Shown here in pieces: positions 25,288 to 36,686 of a stretch of 64,000 nt of DNA. The notes below the pieces were generated by a model that had not been told where the DNA came from, did no database searches, and worked only from the letters and a program-made list of their open reading frames with translations. The DNA is taken from positions 3,938,565 to 4,002,564 of the forward strand of contig CM037840.1 in assembly GCA_021234535.1 (NCBI GenBank), read 5' to 3'. Position numbers and translations under genes: made by a program. The stretch comes from Stichopus chloronotus. Lineage: Eukaryota > Echinodermata > Holothuroidea > Aspidochirotida > Stichopodidae. How positions within the stretch are numbered: the first letter of the stretch is position 1; every line of letters starts with the position of its first letter.

Positions 25288-27679
25288 GTAAGTTGTGGGG
25301 AAACCATATTCTACACAATCAGTTCATTTCTTACTTCTTAAGATATGTTTTCATGATTATGAGCAAACTAAACATAACATCAGAGCTCTGTAATTAAGTA
25401 CCCTAGGTCAAAGTATGATATGCAGTAATATTACAATTGCATTTGGCAAAGTAATAGTGCAGTATACGAAAGTTCCAGTACTTACTTCACGACTCATTAA
25501 ATGTTCATGGCCTAGATCTGGCAACACTTTCCTGGCCTACACATATCAACCTTATCATTTAGGCTATGCATTGAGAAACTAAATACGTTATTACAATAGC
25601 TATGTTAGTAACTACTACCCAGTAGGCAGTGAAAGACTTGGCCTCATAGGATTTGGAACCCTTCTGTTGTACTGTAGATCTACTTCAAGTTTAGCGCAAA
25701 TACATTTACAGTGGTCTACATGCCTAACACAGGTTTTACTTAAGAAGTCAATATCATGAGTTGATCACTGTGTTCCAAACACCTGCATGTAGCACAATGT
25801 GTAAATGTGATGTGATTTAAATGTATTGTTAATGTGACTCTATAAAAATTCCTCAAACAATATCAAAAACAATTCCTTACATTATCATTTTGATGTTCAA
25901 ATTGAGTATGTTACTTACATGTATATGTTACAAACAGTGATATTTAAAAGTTCCAGCTTACCTTTGGACTAAAACGTTGCAAACAAATTACCAACATTTG
26001 TGACCAAAATGTGTTTGTTGAGGCTTATATAGTACAATTTTAGAAAGAAAAGACAACATTCTTTTTGTTATAAATATATTAATTGATGGTAATTACTTTT
26101 CTTAGCTTTTTTGGTAGTGATTGACTCAAGATTACTTCATATACACACTGCATTGTGTATTGCAACCTTAATTTCAAAATTCATTTTGTATGGACTACTA
26201 CATCTACACATCACCAAAATATAGCAAGAAAAAGAGAGACATGCGCATATAGAAACCAATTATTACTGTAAAGTTTTATCGATTTTAGTAAATGTTTGAC
26301 TATTTCATGGGGTCGACATTTGTTAAGTGTTTGACTCAAGTCATGATACTCCCAGTGTAATAAATTTAATGCAATGGTAGGCTACAGAATACTAAAATTA
26401 CCAATTATGGCATAATTCAATAAACGATCTTACAAATGGCAATGATAGCAATCAATTGACTGAATACAATTAACTTATAGACTCACTAATGGAGCTATGG
26501 GACTTTCAACAGAACTCTATGTAGGGTTCCTTTATTGCAGAGGGACCTAGCCAATACAGGCTAGTTACAGCACACACATTTGCTGAACTGTACACTACAG
26601 TATAACCTGCACCACAGTAGGCTACACAATAGCGTAACATTAGGCCTACTAGAGAAATGCTCTTCCAACTAATCTAATCAGGAAATTTATATTATGTCAC
26701 TTATGTCACTTGTGACAGTATAAAAGATACCAACCTTATAAGCTGAATGCAGAAAAATTGATACAGTAGTTCTGGAATAGTGTGACTGATCTTGTTACAC
26801 AAATACTGTAGAAGCCTCCATCCATGTCAATGGCAGTTACAGTAAGTGCAAATTCAAACTTACTGCCAATTGGTGGTATGGTAAACAACACTGCTGAACA
26901 ATATGGAATGCCAAAAATCCATTTATTCAGCACAGGGTAAATCAAAAGATCTCATGCTTGTTAAAAGAATGGCAATGGAACACGAAAATCTAAACATGTG
27001 GAAAATCATCTATTGGTCCATTCTGGAAGTCCAGTTCGGTTTACCTGAAATTTGTGCAACTATACTGTTTATCCAACTAGGCTTCGTGCCAAGGATGTTG
27101 ATCCAGATCCAATGTTAAATACCTTAAAACCGGGGGTGACTTTTAACACTTGTTTTTTGGCAATTTTTGGAGACTTAAAGGTCTCATGTTTTACTTTCAA
27201 ATTACCTCCTGGGGGGTATCAACTTTCTCATGCAGTTTCCTAATTAGTAATTTAGGTATGGTAATTATATATATTTTTTTAAGTTTGTCATGTGTTCGAA
27301 GTCACCTTGCTATGGGGTACTGTACGTGACTCGAAACACCTATTTGTTTCCACCTTTCATTCAAAACCTACACCCAGTCTGGACTATATATAAAGAGGTT
27401 AACTCTCTTCAAACTACAGAGATTACATGCTGGTAGAGTATTTATGGAGCAAGACACGTTGTATGAAACAACATGAACACCAAATTTTTGTTGTGGGGGA
27501 AAACCAGATGGGTTTAAGAGAATGCTGATCCAGACTATGATTCAGACATTAAGTTTAGTTTGAAGAAGAAGTCATTAATAAATATTTTGTGGGGACATTT
27601 CCTGAGATCTCATAACGTGTTCACTCTTATCATTTCTCACGAGGTATGAGGTTGCTTTTATGGGGATAGTCTAAAGTTC

Positions 27680-27986
27680 GCTTGAGATTGTGTAATTCTC
27701 ATGAGGCTGAACACTATTCTCATGTGGACACATACCATGCTGTTCTTGTGAGATTTGTACCCCTTCTCATGAGATCATATGCACTTCTCATGAGATCTTT
27801 TGTGGTTCTCATGTGACTATTAGCACGTCTCATGAGATCTCATGAGATTCTCGCAACGCCATGTGCACTTCTCATGAGGTCACTAAGACTTCTCATGAGT
27901 TCTCATGTAATTTTCATGAGTTCTCATGCAATTCTCATGAGTTCTCATGTAATTCTCATGAGATCTCATGAGAATCGTATGAGAAA
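27680..27986. repeat. TCTCATGAGA-rich array, right outer end
   Basis: Mirror image of 20026-20334, with repeated atctcatgagaa and gttctcatg units. The 64-residue frame at 27832-28026 is a translation of it. Confidence 0.9.
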
Positions 27987-27996
27987 CTTTTATAAG

Positions 27997-28349
27997 GGTG
28001 CAACTGCCTTAATTAGAGCTGACTAAATATATTGCAGCATGAAACTTGGTTGACTCTCAATCGCCTTATAACGAGAGACTAAAGAGTCGCCTGTAAGTAA
28101 AATATAATAACGATATATGGAATGAGACAACTATAACTTAGACGTAATTAACATTTTGCTATTTCTAAACATTGTAACTACTAGTGTTATAACACCATAC
28201 ATCTCGGTGTACATTCGTTTCAGTTTCAGCAACTTAGACGAACGTCAGGGTCTGCAATGAAAATGTATAGGTAATAATCAGTCAATTAATCAATCACGAA
28301 GTTAAGCTTTACAGAGCTAGTTGTAAGCCATATCATCACAGATACTTAC
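27997..28349. other. Non-coding flank of the inverted repeat
   Basis: Unique AT-rich sequence; no gene or repeat seen. Confidence 0.5.
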
Positions 28350-28471
28350 ATTTCAGTTCATCTTGCTCAATCTGATATGGACTATTTGAACTCGATTTAG
28401 AAATGAACACTTGATCAAAGAGCACGGTGTTACACACAGACATCTGTGGCGAGCACAAAGTGCCCCTAGTC
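28350..28471 (-). CDS. Possible Cys-containing exon downstream of the ShK exon
   Basis: On the minus strand the segment follows caatttcag and precedes gtaagtatctg, both good splice signals. Two readings are open. Joined in phase 1 after the ShK exon it gives a Cys-rich tail (LGALCARHRCLCVTPCS, then IKC) that ends at a TGA near the donor, which would make it a terminal exon. Read from phase 2 it has 40 codons with no stop (GTLCSPQMSVCNTVLFDQVF, then Ser-rich), ending in frame at the donor. Neither matches a domain I recognise, so this is a weak call. Confidence 0.25.
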
Positions 28472-29355
28472 CTGAAATTGACACATGTCGATATAAATCT
28501 GTATCTGTCAATTTGTTACGGTCCGATTAGATGAATTTGTCACATACCCAACAAATCTGTCAAACGTATTAACTGTCACAGCGCTAGTTTGCAGGATGAT
28601 GATTGGAAGAAATTGGCAGACGTCGAAGTTAAGTGAAATAGGCCGATACCAATTTGGTACCTGTCAGTTTCTTGTAATAGTATTAGACCGTAAAGGTATA
28701 TGGTAGCTCATGCAATTCACTTATTGGACAATCTGCATTAATCCAATAATAGCACAGAAAGTGTGCATCTGGCTTATTAATTTGAGAAAAATGGATGTTT
28801 ATTCTAACCACCTCCCTAGAAACAGTATTATGTGCTGCTAACATCCAACAAATACAGATTCCCACCCCTTTCACGTTGAAATATTTATTATTAAACACAT
28901 GGGATGTTTCTTCCAAACAAAACTCTATAACGTGCTGCTGTTATCATTACTTTGGTACAACCTAATTTAAATCAAGTCCAATGCAAGAAGAGTCCATGTT
29001 GTTTTCTTGGAATGCTACACAGCATTAAATTGAGTCATTTACATCTGTCTTTAACCTTCGGAGCAATATCGTCGAGATGATATCGAATTTTAAATCGTCC
29101 TGCATATGAGTGGTGTCAACCAGGCACTGCATTGCATTATGTCTAACATCATATGAATCAATCTGATCTTATCACACCAAACAACCAGTCTGTTATAAGA
29201 TGTGCAAGTTTAAAAAACAAACCTCTATAATTCTTTAACATTTCTTAACGATTAAATACTCTGTCTCCTGATTCATATTTCTCGTACTTTTGAGTTAATG
29301 ATTTTTTTTTCTGTCTATAATGTTAAAGCATGATAAAGAACAAAACTATACAAAC
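28472..29355. other. Presumed intron or intergenic sequence
   Basis: No domain-like open frame. It separates the ShK exon from the possible exon at 28350-28471 on the minus strand. Confidence 0.4.
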
Positions 29356-29475
29356 CACACAAGCCACACATTGCTGGACAATATTCTTCAACAAAAGAGT
29401 ATCGCGAGTCATGGCACAAAAAAGGTGGCCAACCAGGGTTTGCACCGCAATGTAAACTAGCGTCTCTGCACTCGT
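29356..29475 (-). CDS. ShK (ShKT) domain exon
   Basis: On the minus strand this 120-bp exon follows a ttcttcgcag acceptor and precedes a gtttgt donor, and is phase 1 at both ends. It encodes one complete ShK-type module: DECRDASLHCGANPGW, then FLCHDSRYSFVEEYCPAMC and GLCG. The six-Cys pattern (C-x5-C, C-x10-C, CPxxCGxC) is that of ShK domains, small disulfide-rich modules found in cnidarian peptides, astacin metalloproteases and CAP-family secreted proteins. It lies downstream of the CAP and EGF-like exons on the same strand and in a compatible phase, so it is likely a C-terminal module of that protein. The open frame usually read here (29323-29553) is in another frame. Confidence 0.75.
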
Positions 29476-32231
29476 CTGCGAAGAACCAAAATATAATACA
29501 ATTGAGAAGAGAAAGAAGTGTATAATCATGACACTGGAGTTCCTGAGTTGCAAAGATGAACCCAGCTACGAGGCTGACATATTGTAATATGGCTTTCTGA
29601 ACCTAAAGTCTGAAACCTTTACGTTCTTAGCTGGTCCAGTTGTGCACCCACTATGAGTTTGCGTTAAACGGTTAAGACCGTAAGGCAGCAGTCTAAAGAA
29701 TGCATTTATCACGCCATAGAACCGAAAGAAAGTTCAAACTAGACTATCGGAGATCAATGGATTTGGTAGATAAAGACCAATGGAAGAAGGAGAAAGAGAA
29801 AAAAGCGAGAAAGAGCAAGACAAGGGAAGAGAGTGAAAGAGAAAGGGAAAAAAAAAATTAAGAAAACTTGTAATAGGGAAATAAGATTCAAAGAGTTCAA
29901 ACTAGGGGGTACAACTGTCTCGAGTCCCTCGTTTGGCAATATGAAGCACATTAGGTTGGTCCTAAAAGGATGGAAAGGAGGTTGATAAATACTTCCTCCA
30001 TTTTCATGTCAGAGAAAAGTACGTACAACTTACTTCACTGATCATTTTCACTCTCTCTGTGCTTGGCTAACTTTGGCTAACTTTGGCTGCCCTTGTGGGA
30101 ATTGTGTGTTTACTCTTTGTATCCAACCCAGCAGTAAAGTTGAGTAAAGATCAAACGAATTTCGATTGTTCTGTAGGGTCACAAGACCCCCCTCCAAAAA
30201 AAAAGGAAAAGCTTGGAGTTGCTACAATTAGACAAGGAATTAAGGATGTATGAACATATAAATATACCCATTGTTTCAACTCAACAACAACCTTGACAAA
30301 TGTTTCTATATGCCATAATGAGAGTTGCGTCATCTTCGGGCTTGAGAAAGATCAAAATCTTTCTACCTTAGCTAAATTTACTCTTCTCTGGCCTCACATG
30401 GTGTATTGGAAGTGATGGTTCATTGCTTATAACTCAGATTGAAACAAGGTAGGTATATCAATAACACTACCGTTCTATGTGTATGAAAGGGTTTCTTTAA
30501 TCAGCGTTCATATTGATTTTTCACATTCAAATGGTAGGCTCTTCTGGCTTTATTATATAGCTTCTTAGTGGTACAGAGAAGTTAAATGGCATAAAGTTAT
30601 AGTGGCTAATTGTTAAACCACATCCTTTTGATTAATATGGAAAGTCAATAGTAAGGCGTAAAATGACGTTGTAATCGTAAAACCCTTCCAAACTGTAGGA
30701 ATTTTCTATGTCGTAGGGAAGGCTGTAAAATGGATACTAATTTTAAACCAAAGGAGGATGGTGTAAGACAAGTTGAAGAGGAGAGAATGTTAGGGAAGGT
30801 GAGAAAAGATACCCAATGAAATTAGTTTCGCCCTTATAAGTGCAAGTTTAAGTAGCTATATTGAGTTGACGCAGTTTAATACACCCCACCCCGTAAAGCA
30901 ACCCCTGCCTCGTTTGCTGGTAGAATACCATTTCAATTTAGAGTAGATCTGTATTACTCTACAAGCCTACAGTTCCCCAAATTGGCAACTATTGGGGTGA
31001 GAGTCGGCAAGTTGATTTTAAGTTAAAATGACATGGCTGTATTAGATCTTAACTTTATTCTCATCGACTGACAGAGGAAGCAATCCAACAAAGTACGAAA
31101 GGGCGATTTCACGGTTAAAATTTGGCACGTGACAAAATGAACTGTCAAATCGTCCCACTGGTTTGCCTGTTGATAGCGGCCACCCACATCTTCCCCACAA
31201 GTGGCAATAAGAAGAAACAAACAACACAACACAACTGCTCAACATAAAACATGATTCTCTACCTCGTTAAAGGAAAATGCAAAAGAGTTAGGTATCTTAA
31301 CAGTAATATGTACATACAGGGATGCCACCAGGATTTCCCATTCATCAGTCGAGGGCACCAGTGGGGGTATAATGAGTTATAGAAAAGGGCAGTGCTAACG
31401 TTGGAGGTTGGTTGCGCACGTGACGGTAAGCTAAACATTTTTGTGGGTTTTGCAGGGAATAAAAGATTTAGGTAGGTGTATATACCCCCCCCCCCGACCT
31501 TCTTAATTTAATGGATTGGTCAGATAACATCTTGGTTTTCTTTTGCAAAACACATTAGGGTCATCTCTTGTATGAGCGTAGAAGTACGTCTATATTTATT
31601 AACTAATATGTAGGTAAATCGGTTTTGAGTTCTTTTTTTTGAAGATTTCTCTTCGGTTATCTGTTGCAGAAATACAATCTTATCAATTTTCTCCTTCTTC
31701 ATATCACATTTCAAATTTTCATTACCGAACGTCGAGATTAAACTGCAAATTAAACTGTAACGAATTTCTCCACAAGTTCAAATTTGCACTTAAGCTCGAA
31801 ATATGACTTTGTGACTTTCTGCATTATTTTTCTTGTCTCGTTTTATATCTCCACCCTTGTATTTCTTGGTTGAATGATGAAATGCAATTACTTATATCGA
31901 CGAAATAACATGATGGAAAAAGAGACCGATTTTATTGGATTTTCAAAGAGTATTCCCATAATCCAGGTTTCTCTACTAAAAATCCAAGATTATCACTTTT
32001 CTCAGCGACAAGGTCTTGGTTGATTAACCTACATTAGTTGATAAACCAAGATTTTTGAGTTATACAAAATACGTGTACACTATCATTCAGGTTTTCGACC
32101 AAGAATCCTGGATTTTCATAATGGTTTTAAAAATACAGGTTATCAACCAATAAACCGGGTTATTTAACATAATTCATGTCTATTAACACATAATTCAGGT
32201 TTACCACCATGTATTCTGGTACCTAGGTTAG
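29476..32231. other. Presumed 5.7-kb intron (left part), with a degenerate repeat
   Basis: Between the ShK exon and the EGF-like exon on the minus strand. At 29525-29575 a block (ca, ggcactggacttcct-like, then aagatgaacccagctac) is related to 33646-33700. At about 31945-32225 there is a degenerate repetitive tract of short elements such as aatccaggtt, aaccaagattt, aaaccgggtta and attctggtacc. A 67-residue frame at 31042-31245 (minus) starts with a hydrophobic stretch resembling a signal peptide, but nothing else supports it as a gene. Confidence 0.4.
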
Positions 32232-33033
32232 ATGATAATTATACACAGATGCATTTTTAAGCGATTTAGCACAGATTATTATAAAGTAAAAGCGTTAACT
32301 AAATCATATTCATATCCAATTCCTAGAGTTGATCATTATATTTATAGAATTGGTGAAGCAAAGTATGTCACTAAATTTGATATGTTAAAGGGATACTGGC
32401 AGATTCCATTGACTGAAATATTTCAGCATCTGTTATACTTATTGAACTTTGCTTATACAAAGTTATTGCCTTTTGACATGAAGAATGCACCTGCTACATT
32501 TCAAAGTTTGATTAACAATTTAACAGGTGATCTTAGTAATTGTAACGATTACATTGATGATTAAGTGATGTGCAGTGATGCATGAAGCTGAAACAAACCA
32601 TAGCTTAATTTAACTAATCCTGTTCTGACTTCTTCAGAGTTTGAGACAGAATTTAAATTGGTCGTCAATGTGGAAGTGATGTTTCGGGAGGTGGTGTATT
32701 AATTCAATAAATCAATGACAGTATTGACAACCGAGTTTGTTATATTTCAAAGGCGTTCAAAAGCCACAAAAGAAATTATTCACCAATTATGAAGAAACAT
32801 TAACATTACTTCTGTCTTTGCCGCATTTTGATATTTATTTGTACGTGGTCAAGTTCCCAATTGATGTGAATACTGATCACAACGTTTGTTTGATTATCGT
32901 TCATTCAGAAGACAAAGAATGCTAATCAGAGTTTGTTGAGATGGAGTTTGAGTTCCCAAGGGAACAGTTTAGAAATGAGGCATATCAAGGGAAAGACAAT
33001 AGAATGGCTGATGCCCTTTCAAGGATGACTTAA
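32232..33033 (+). mobile_element. Ty3/Gypsy retrotransposon pol remnant (RT and RNase H)
   Basis: The first frame (to 32564) is the heart of a Gypsy reverse transcriptase: DYYKVKALTKSYSYPIPRVD, then KYVTKFDMLKGYWQIPLT, then LLPFDMKNAPATFQSLINN and finally YIDD, the catalytic box. The usual segment between the WQIPL and LPF motifs is shortened. After YIDD a large part is deleted, and RNase H follows in broken frames: GSDVSGGGVLIQ, then DVNTDHN near 32865-32883, and HIKGKDNRMADALSRM just before 33033. Several stops and frameshifts make it non-functional. I saw no LTRs, primer-binding site, gag, protease or integrase. Confidence 0.9.
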
Positions 33034-33183
33034 AACATTTGATTACAATTTATATTTTTAAACTTTCTTATACTGGTATTTAAGCATAAAATTTGTGTTT
33101 TCTTTCAAAAGAAACGAAGACTTATTTCAGTGGTAAGTCACAGTGGTGTAAGTTAAATGGAAACACGGCGTTTAGAATATACC

Positions 33184-33488
33184 CACATGGCATACAAAGA
33201 AAATAGCTTTAATAGTTTTTACACCATTCACTCTCATCAATAGACATATGCAGAACATTCATCTCCTCCAACTGTTATGCATGTAATCAGTAACAGAAGA
33301 TGCATCATTTGAATTTTGAAAAGTTTCTGTGAACAAATTATCTCTGAGTAACAAATAATTGAATTTCTACCTCTGACAAACTTATTTCTTGAAAAGAAGG
33401 CTACTGTCCTTCCTTATTTTGAATAATCTATCATTCTATGTCCACAAACAATGTTTTTTTAAAATATGGTTGTTTTCTGTAAAACAAA
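33184..33488 (+). repeat. Dispersed repeat, copy 2 (partner at 12615-12857)
   Basis: Same orientation and block order as 12615-12857; see that entry. It lies 150 bp downstream of the Gypsy remnant, but the other copy has no Gypsy sequence beside it, so they are separate elements. Confidence 0.75.
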
Positions 33489-35203
33489 CGCCTCCTTTCC
33501 CTTTAACATCATGACAACAGTATGGTGACTATTAAAGGTCACCTATGTGAGAAAGTTTTCATTAAACTCAAACTTTCCTCTTTTAACAGGGGTGTGTTAG
33601 GGTAATACTCAATATTTAATTTTGTAACAAGTTATGTTCTTTGCGTTCCATGGCACTGGACTTCCTGCGTTACAACGATGAAGCCAACTACCGAGTGTTT
33701 CGAGATTTTTTTTCAAGCCTCTCAATGGAAATGGTCATTGAGTCATATACGTTCTAGAAAGAAGTTTCTCGACGTGGATTTCTGTATTTAGTATTGTGCC
33801 ACCGAACAGGTGATTTTCCAGAAAGTACTCGAACTGATTATTCTTGTGGATGACTGGCAATTAAATAGGCTTATTGCCAGAGACAGGCATCTAATTCTAA
33901 TCCATGATCTGAAAACTCGGTCACTCTTTTTCCTGTCTGTGTATTTGCTTAATCAACTTCTTGAGTAATATTTGCCTACACCCCAGTAATCAATGGTCAT
34001 TATTCAGTATTCGCCTACCGTCAGCCTAGCTTGCACTCTGTGCAATCGTTGTCGTTGGACATTCAAATATTCTGGGACACTGTACTTACGAATCATATCA
34101 TGTGCCTAAGCCTAAGTTAACCATCCACATTTACTGAGAGTCGCATTTTAAGCCATCATTACCCTCAGTTCAATGAAGTAGTGTTCGTCACGGTCCTACA
34201 GCTACAGTAGCTGAATAACTCGGGACTCGATCCAGCCCGAGGTCAAGACTTTTGTTACCAGGTACCACCCTTGTAGTTTGTTAGGTCTAATTGTCGAGCT
34301 TTAATTAATTGGACACCTGATCAGTTTAGCCTAATTAAGAAATAGTTGTACACTGTAATCTGGATCTGTCGGAATTTAAAATCTGAACTAGTAATTCTAT
34401 AGCTTATTGAAGTTAAGACAAAAGTCTCGTTCCATCTGTTACATAATTATTTGCATTGTTTTTGTTGTCATTTCGTGACAGGAATTTAAGATCAACGATG
34501 CTTTGTAATTTACTTATTCACGTGAACGTAATTCGATCCGTTTGTTTAGCTGTAATTTGTCTTTAATGCCACTATTAGATAAGAAATCAAAATATATAAA
34601 AAACTTGACAAAAGTAACTTGCTAGCCCAGTCAAGGATCTATTAGTAATTCCTGAACATGAGCATGCAGTGTCTGTTCTTCTACAAAAAATCTACAAAAT
34701 GACCTCACCACATCAAAGGCGGTGTGGGGTATGGTCAGGTGTCATTTGTCACCTGATCTGATCCTGCCGTCCGGTGTTTTGGTTTTCAGTCTCTCCACAA
34801 TGTAGACATAATGAATTAATTACTAAATGCACCAATGAGCAGAAACCTTCTCAAATAAATGTGTTAGATGTTACGGTTTGCATCATTTTCCCCTTCGGGT
34901 GGTAACGTGTAATCAAGCAGACATGGAACATGTAACAGTCTTTATGAGGGACGGTTTCATCATGTGCCACCCTGATAGACAGAGCACGGATAAACGATTT
35001 TAAATGGGGGGACGGTTGCTTTTAATCATGCGCTATGCCGATTGTCTAAATGTGATCACAGAACCACCAGCCCTTCAATAAAATATTTACAACTCGATTT
35101 CTGTAAAAACCCAACGATAGGCTATACACGTGGCACGCCTTATCACAAAACGTAAGAAATGACATAGATGTAATGTGACAAGCAAAGGAATGAATATGCT
35201 CAC
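33489..35203. other. Presumed intron (right part), no exon seen
   Basis: AT-rich sequence between the EGF-like exon and the Gypsy remnant. Apart from the block at 33646-33700 related to 29525-29575, I saw no repeat or domain. Confidence 0.4.
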
Positions 35204-35299
35204 TCTGGCATGTTGATCCTCTATTGAATCCAGGACGGCAATTGCACTCACATCTCTTTCTGTTGAGAATGCCACAGTTTTGGCAAATCAGGTTACATT
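35204..35299 (-). CDS. EGF-like Cys-rich exon of CAP protein
   Basis: 96-bp minus-strand exon, phase 1 at both ends, after a tttaaacag acceptor and before gtgagc. It reads ECNLICQNCGILNRKRC, then ECNCRPGFNRGSTCQ. The CxCxxGF/Y...G..C ending is that of EGF-like modules, and Cys-rich tails of this form (CQNCG.L....C.CNC..G) follow CAP domains in several invertebrate secreted proteins. It continues directly from the mini-exon at 35895-35924, whose last base completes its first codon. Confidence 0.75.
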
Positions 35300-35894
35300 C
35301 TGTTTAAAACAAGTGTGACACAAAGTAAAAAATTAATAATGATAACATCAAGGAACATCATCTCCTACCCGGACAACACCCACCTCGACGTCACTCTCAT
35401 TCACTGCACATACCTGATGAAAAAAAAAAAAAAAACACCTCGACTGCGCAACCATATGGGCTGAAGAATTTGCGTGAAACAGTTAACAAGGATTTGAAAT
35501 CACATTTCCGATAACAGGTTATTTTTAAACAAAAAAAAAAATAAATGTGCAAAATCTCCATTGGAGGGTAATAAAATTGTCGATATAGATGGACGGAATA
35601 ATACTTTAAGTTGCAGATCTTATTGCCTTTTGTCTGTCTAGAACGGTACACTGGTATGCAAATTAAGATCTCTATTCCGAATGGACATCTTAACAGGAAA
35701 GTCCAATGTAACAACAAAGAAAGTAAAAATACTTGTTAATGAGATCAACTTGGATTAACTGCTCCCGTTTTTCCTTTATAGTCTATGTATGTGCGTTTTA
35801 ATTTTTTGTGTGTGTCAATATTTGTTGTCATCATCATACTGTCAGAGATAAGAATAGGGACAAAGAAGAAGAGGAAAGTTAAAAGAAAGCGTAC

Positions 35895-35924
35895 CACATC
35901 CACGATCTCCATTTCTGCAATTTG
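35895..35924 (-). CDS. 30-bp Cys-rich mini-exon of CAP protein
   Basis: A tiny minus-strand exon between a ttcctcag acceptor and a gtacgc donor, phase 1 on both sides. It encodes NCRNGDRGC. It repeats the CRNG.C pattern of the preceding exon and keeps the frame into the EGF-like exon. Short length lowers certainty, but the frame, the splice sites and the sequence pattern all agree. Confidence 0.6.
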
Positions 35925-36600
35925 CTGAGGAATATAAAAGACATGAATTAGAAACAGTCAAGAGTTAATCCTAAAACATTTGTTGTAAAAATAAATGACA
36001 GTCTGAACCTCTGTATAGTGCATAAAGATACTTGACGTAAAAAAAGAAAAAACAAAACGCTGATAACCTTCAGAAATTGCCCAAGTCCCCCACTCATGAC
36101 AAGCTAATCAAGATTGTACTAGGCATTTATTATAATTTTCAATACTTGGCACTGACTGACATTGAATATAACACTAATTGACCATGTTAGGTTTGATATT
36201 TATGAGTAACTCATCTAGTGACATGCAGAGACGTCAGCGAGAGAAAGGCATCTTCAAGAAACACATCACAGACGTAATTATATGTAGATATATAGCTATG
36301 ACAGTCACATTCATAAGCGATGAAAATCAAACTAATTTGTGTAAGATAATTTTTAAGAGTTTGTCTATTGTAGCAGTAGCCTCCGTAGACCATGTGTATC
36401 ACTTTAATATCACATATACAAGATCTACATTACTTCTATTTTTTTTTTTTCAGTTACGGTACTACTCCAGCATAATCAATTCTCAATAGCAGTATTTCAA
36501 CAACACGCAAAAAGTGCTGAGTGTCCCACAAAAGTCAAATTTACTATATGGCATCTTCAAGGAAGTAAACTGAATGCATGTTTTACTATAAGCTGCTTAC

Positions 36601-36686
36601 AGCAAAGTCCATTTCTGCAGAATCCATTTCGACAAGCGGTACAATGTCCTCCATCCAGATAAGGTCTCTGTCCTATAAAGTTGCCG
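36601..36686 (-). CDS. CAP domain, C-terminal exon
   Basis: 86-bp minus-strand exon (acceptor cactttgcag, donor gtaagc). It starts in phase 2 and ends in phase 1. It reads GNFIGQRPYLDGGHCTACRN, then GFCRNGLC. The GN.IGQRPY segment is the conserved end of CAP/SCP domains (usually CNY.P.GN..G..PY), followed by the C..C...C....C linker typical of CAP proteins with Cys-rich tails. Upstream partner is the damaged exon at 37686-37811. Confidence 0.85.

Larger units (their letters stand above)
24446..27996 (-). repeat. Large inverted repeat, right arm (about 3.5 kb)
   Basis: Reverse-complement partner of 20008-23330. It is longer mainly because about 220 bp at 27151-27372 are absent from the left arm; at the matching point the left arm has agtgttaaaa duplicated, suggesting a deletion there. 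The outer end reads gtatgagaaa.ttttataag. I looked for a matching direct duplication just outside both arm ends and found none. Confidence 0.9.

Noticed and set aside
20008..27996. Palindrome as a pure assembly artefact
   Set aside because: The arms differ by substitutions and by a ~220-bp indel and the spacer is unique, which a folded read would not produce; long-read confirmation is still desirable.
31042..31245. 67-residue minus-strand frame starting with a hydrophobic segment
   Set aside because: Looks like a signal peptide by composition only; two overlapping frames are equally open and there is no supporting exon or family pattern.
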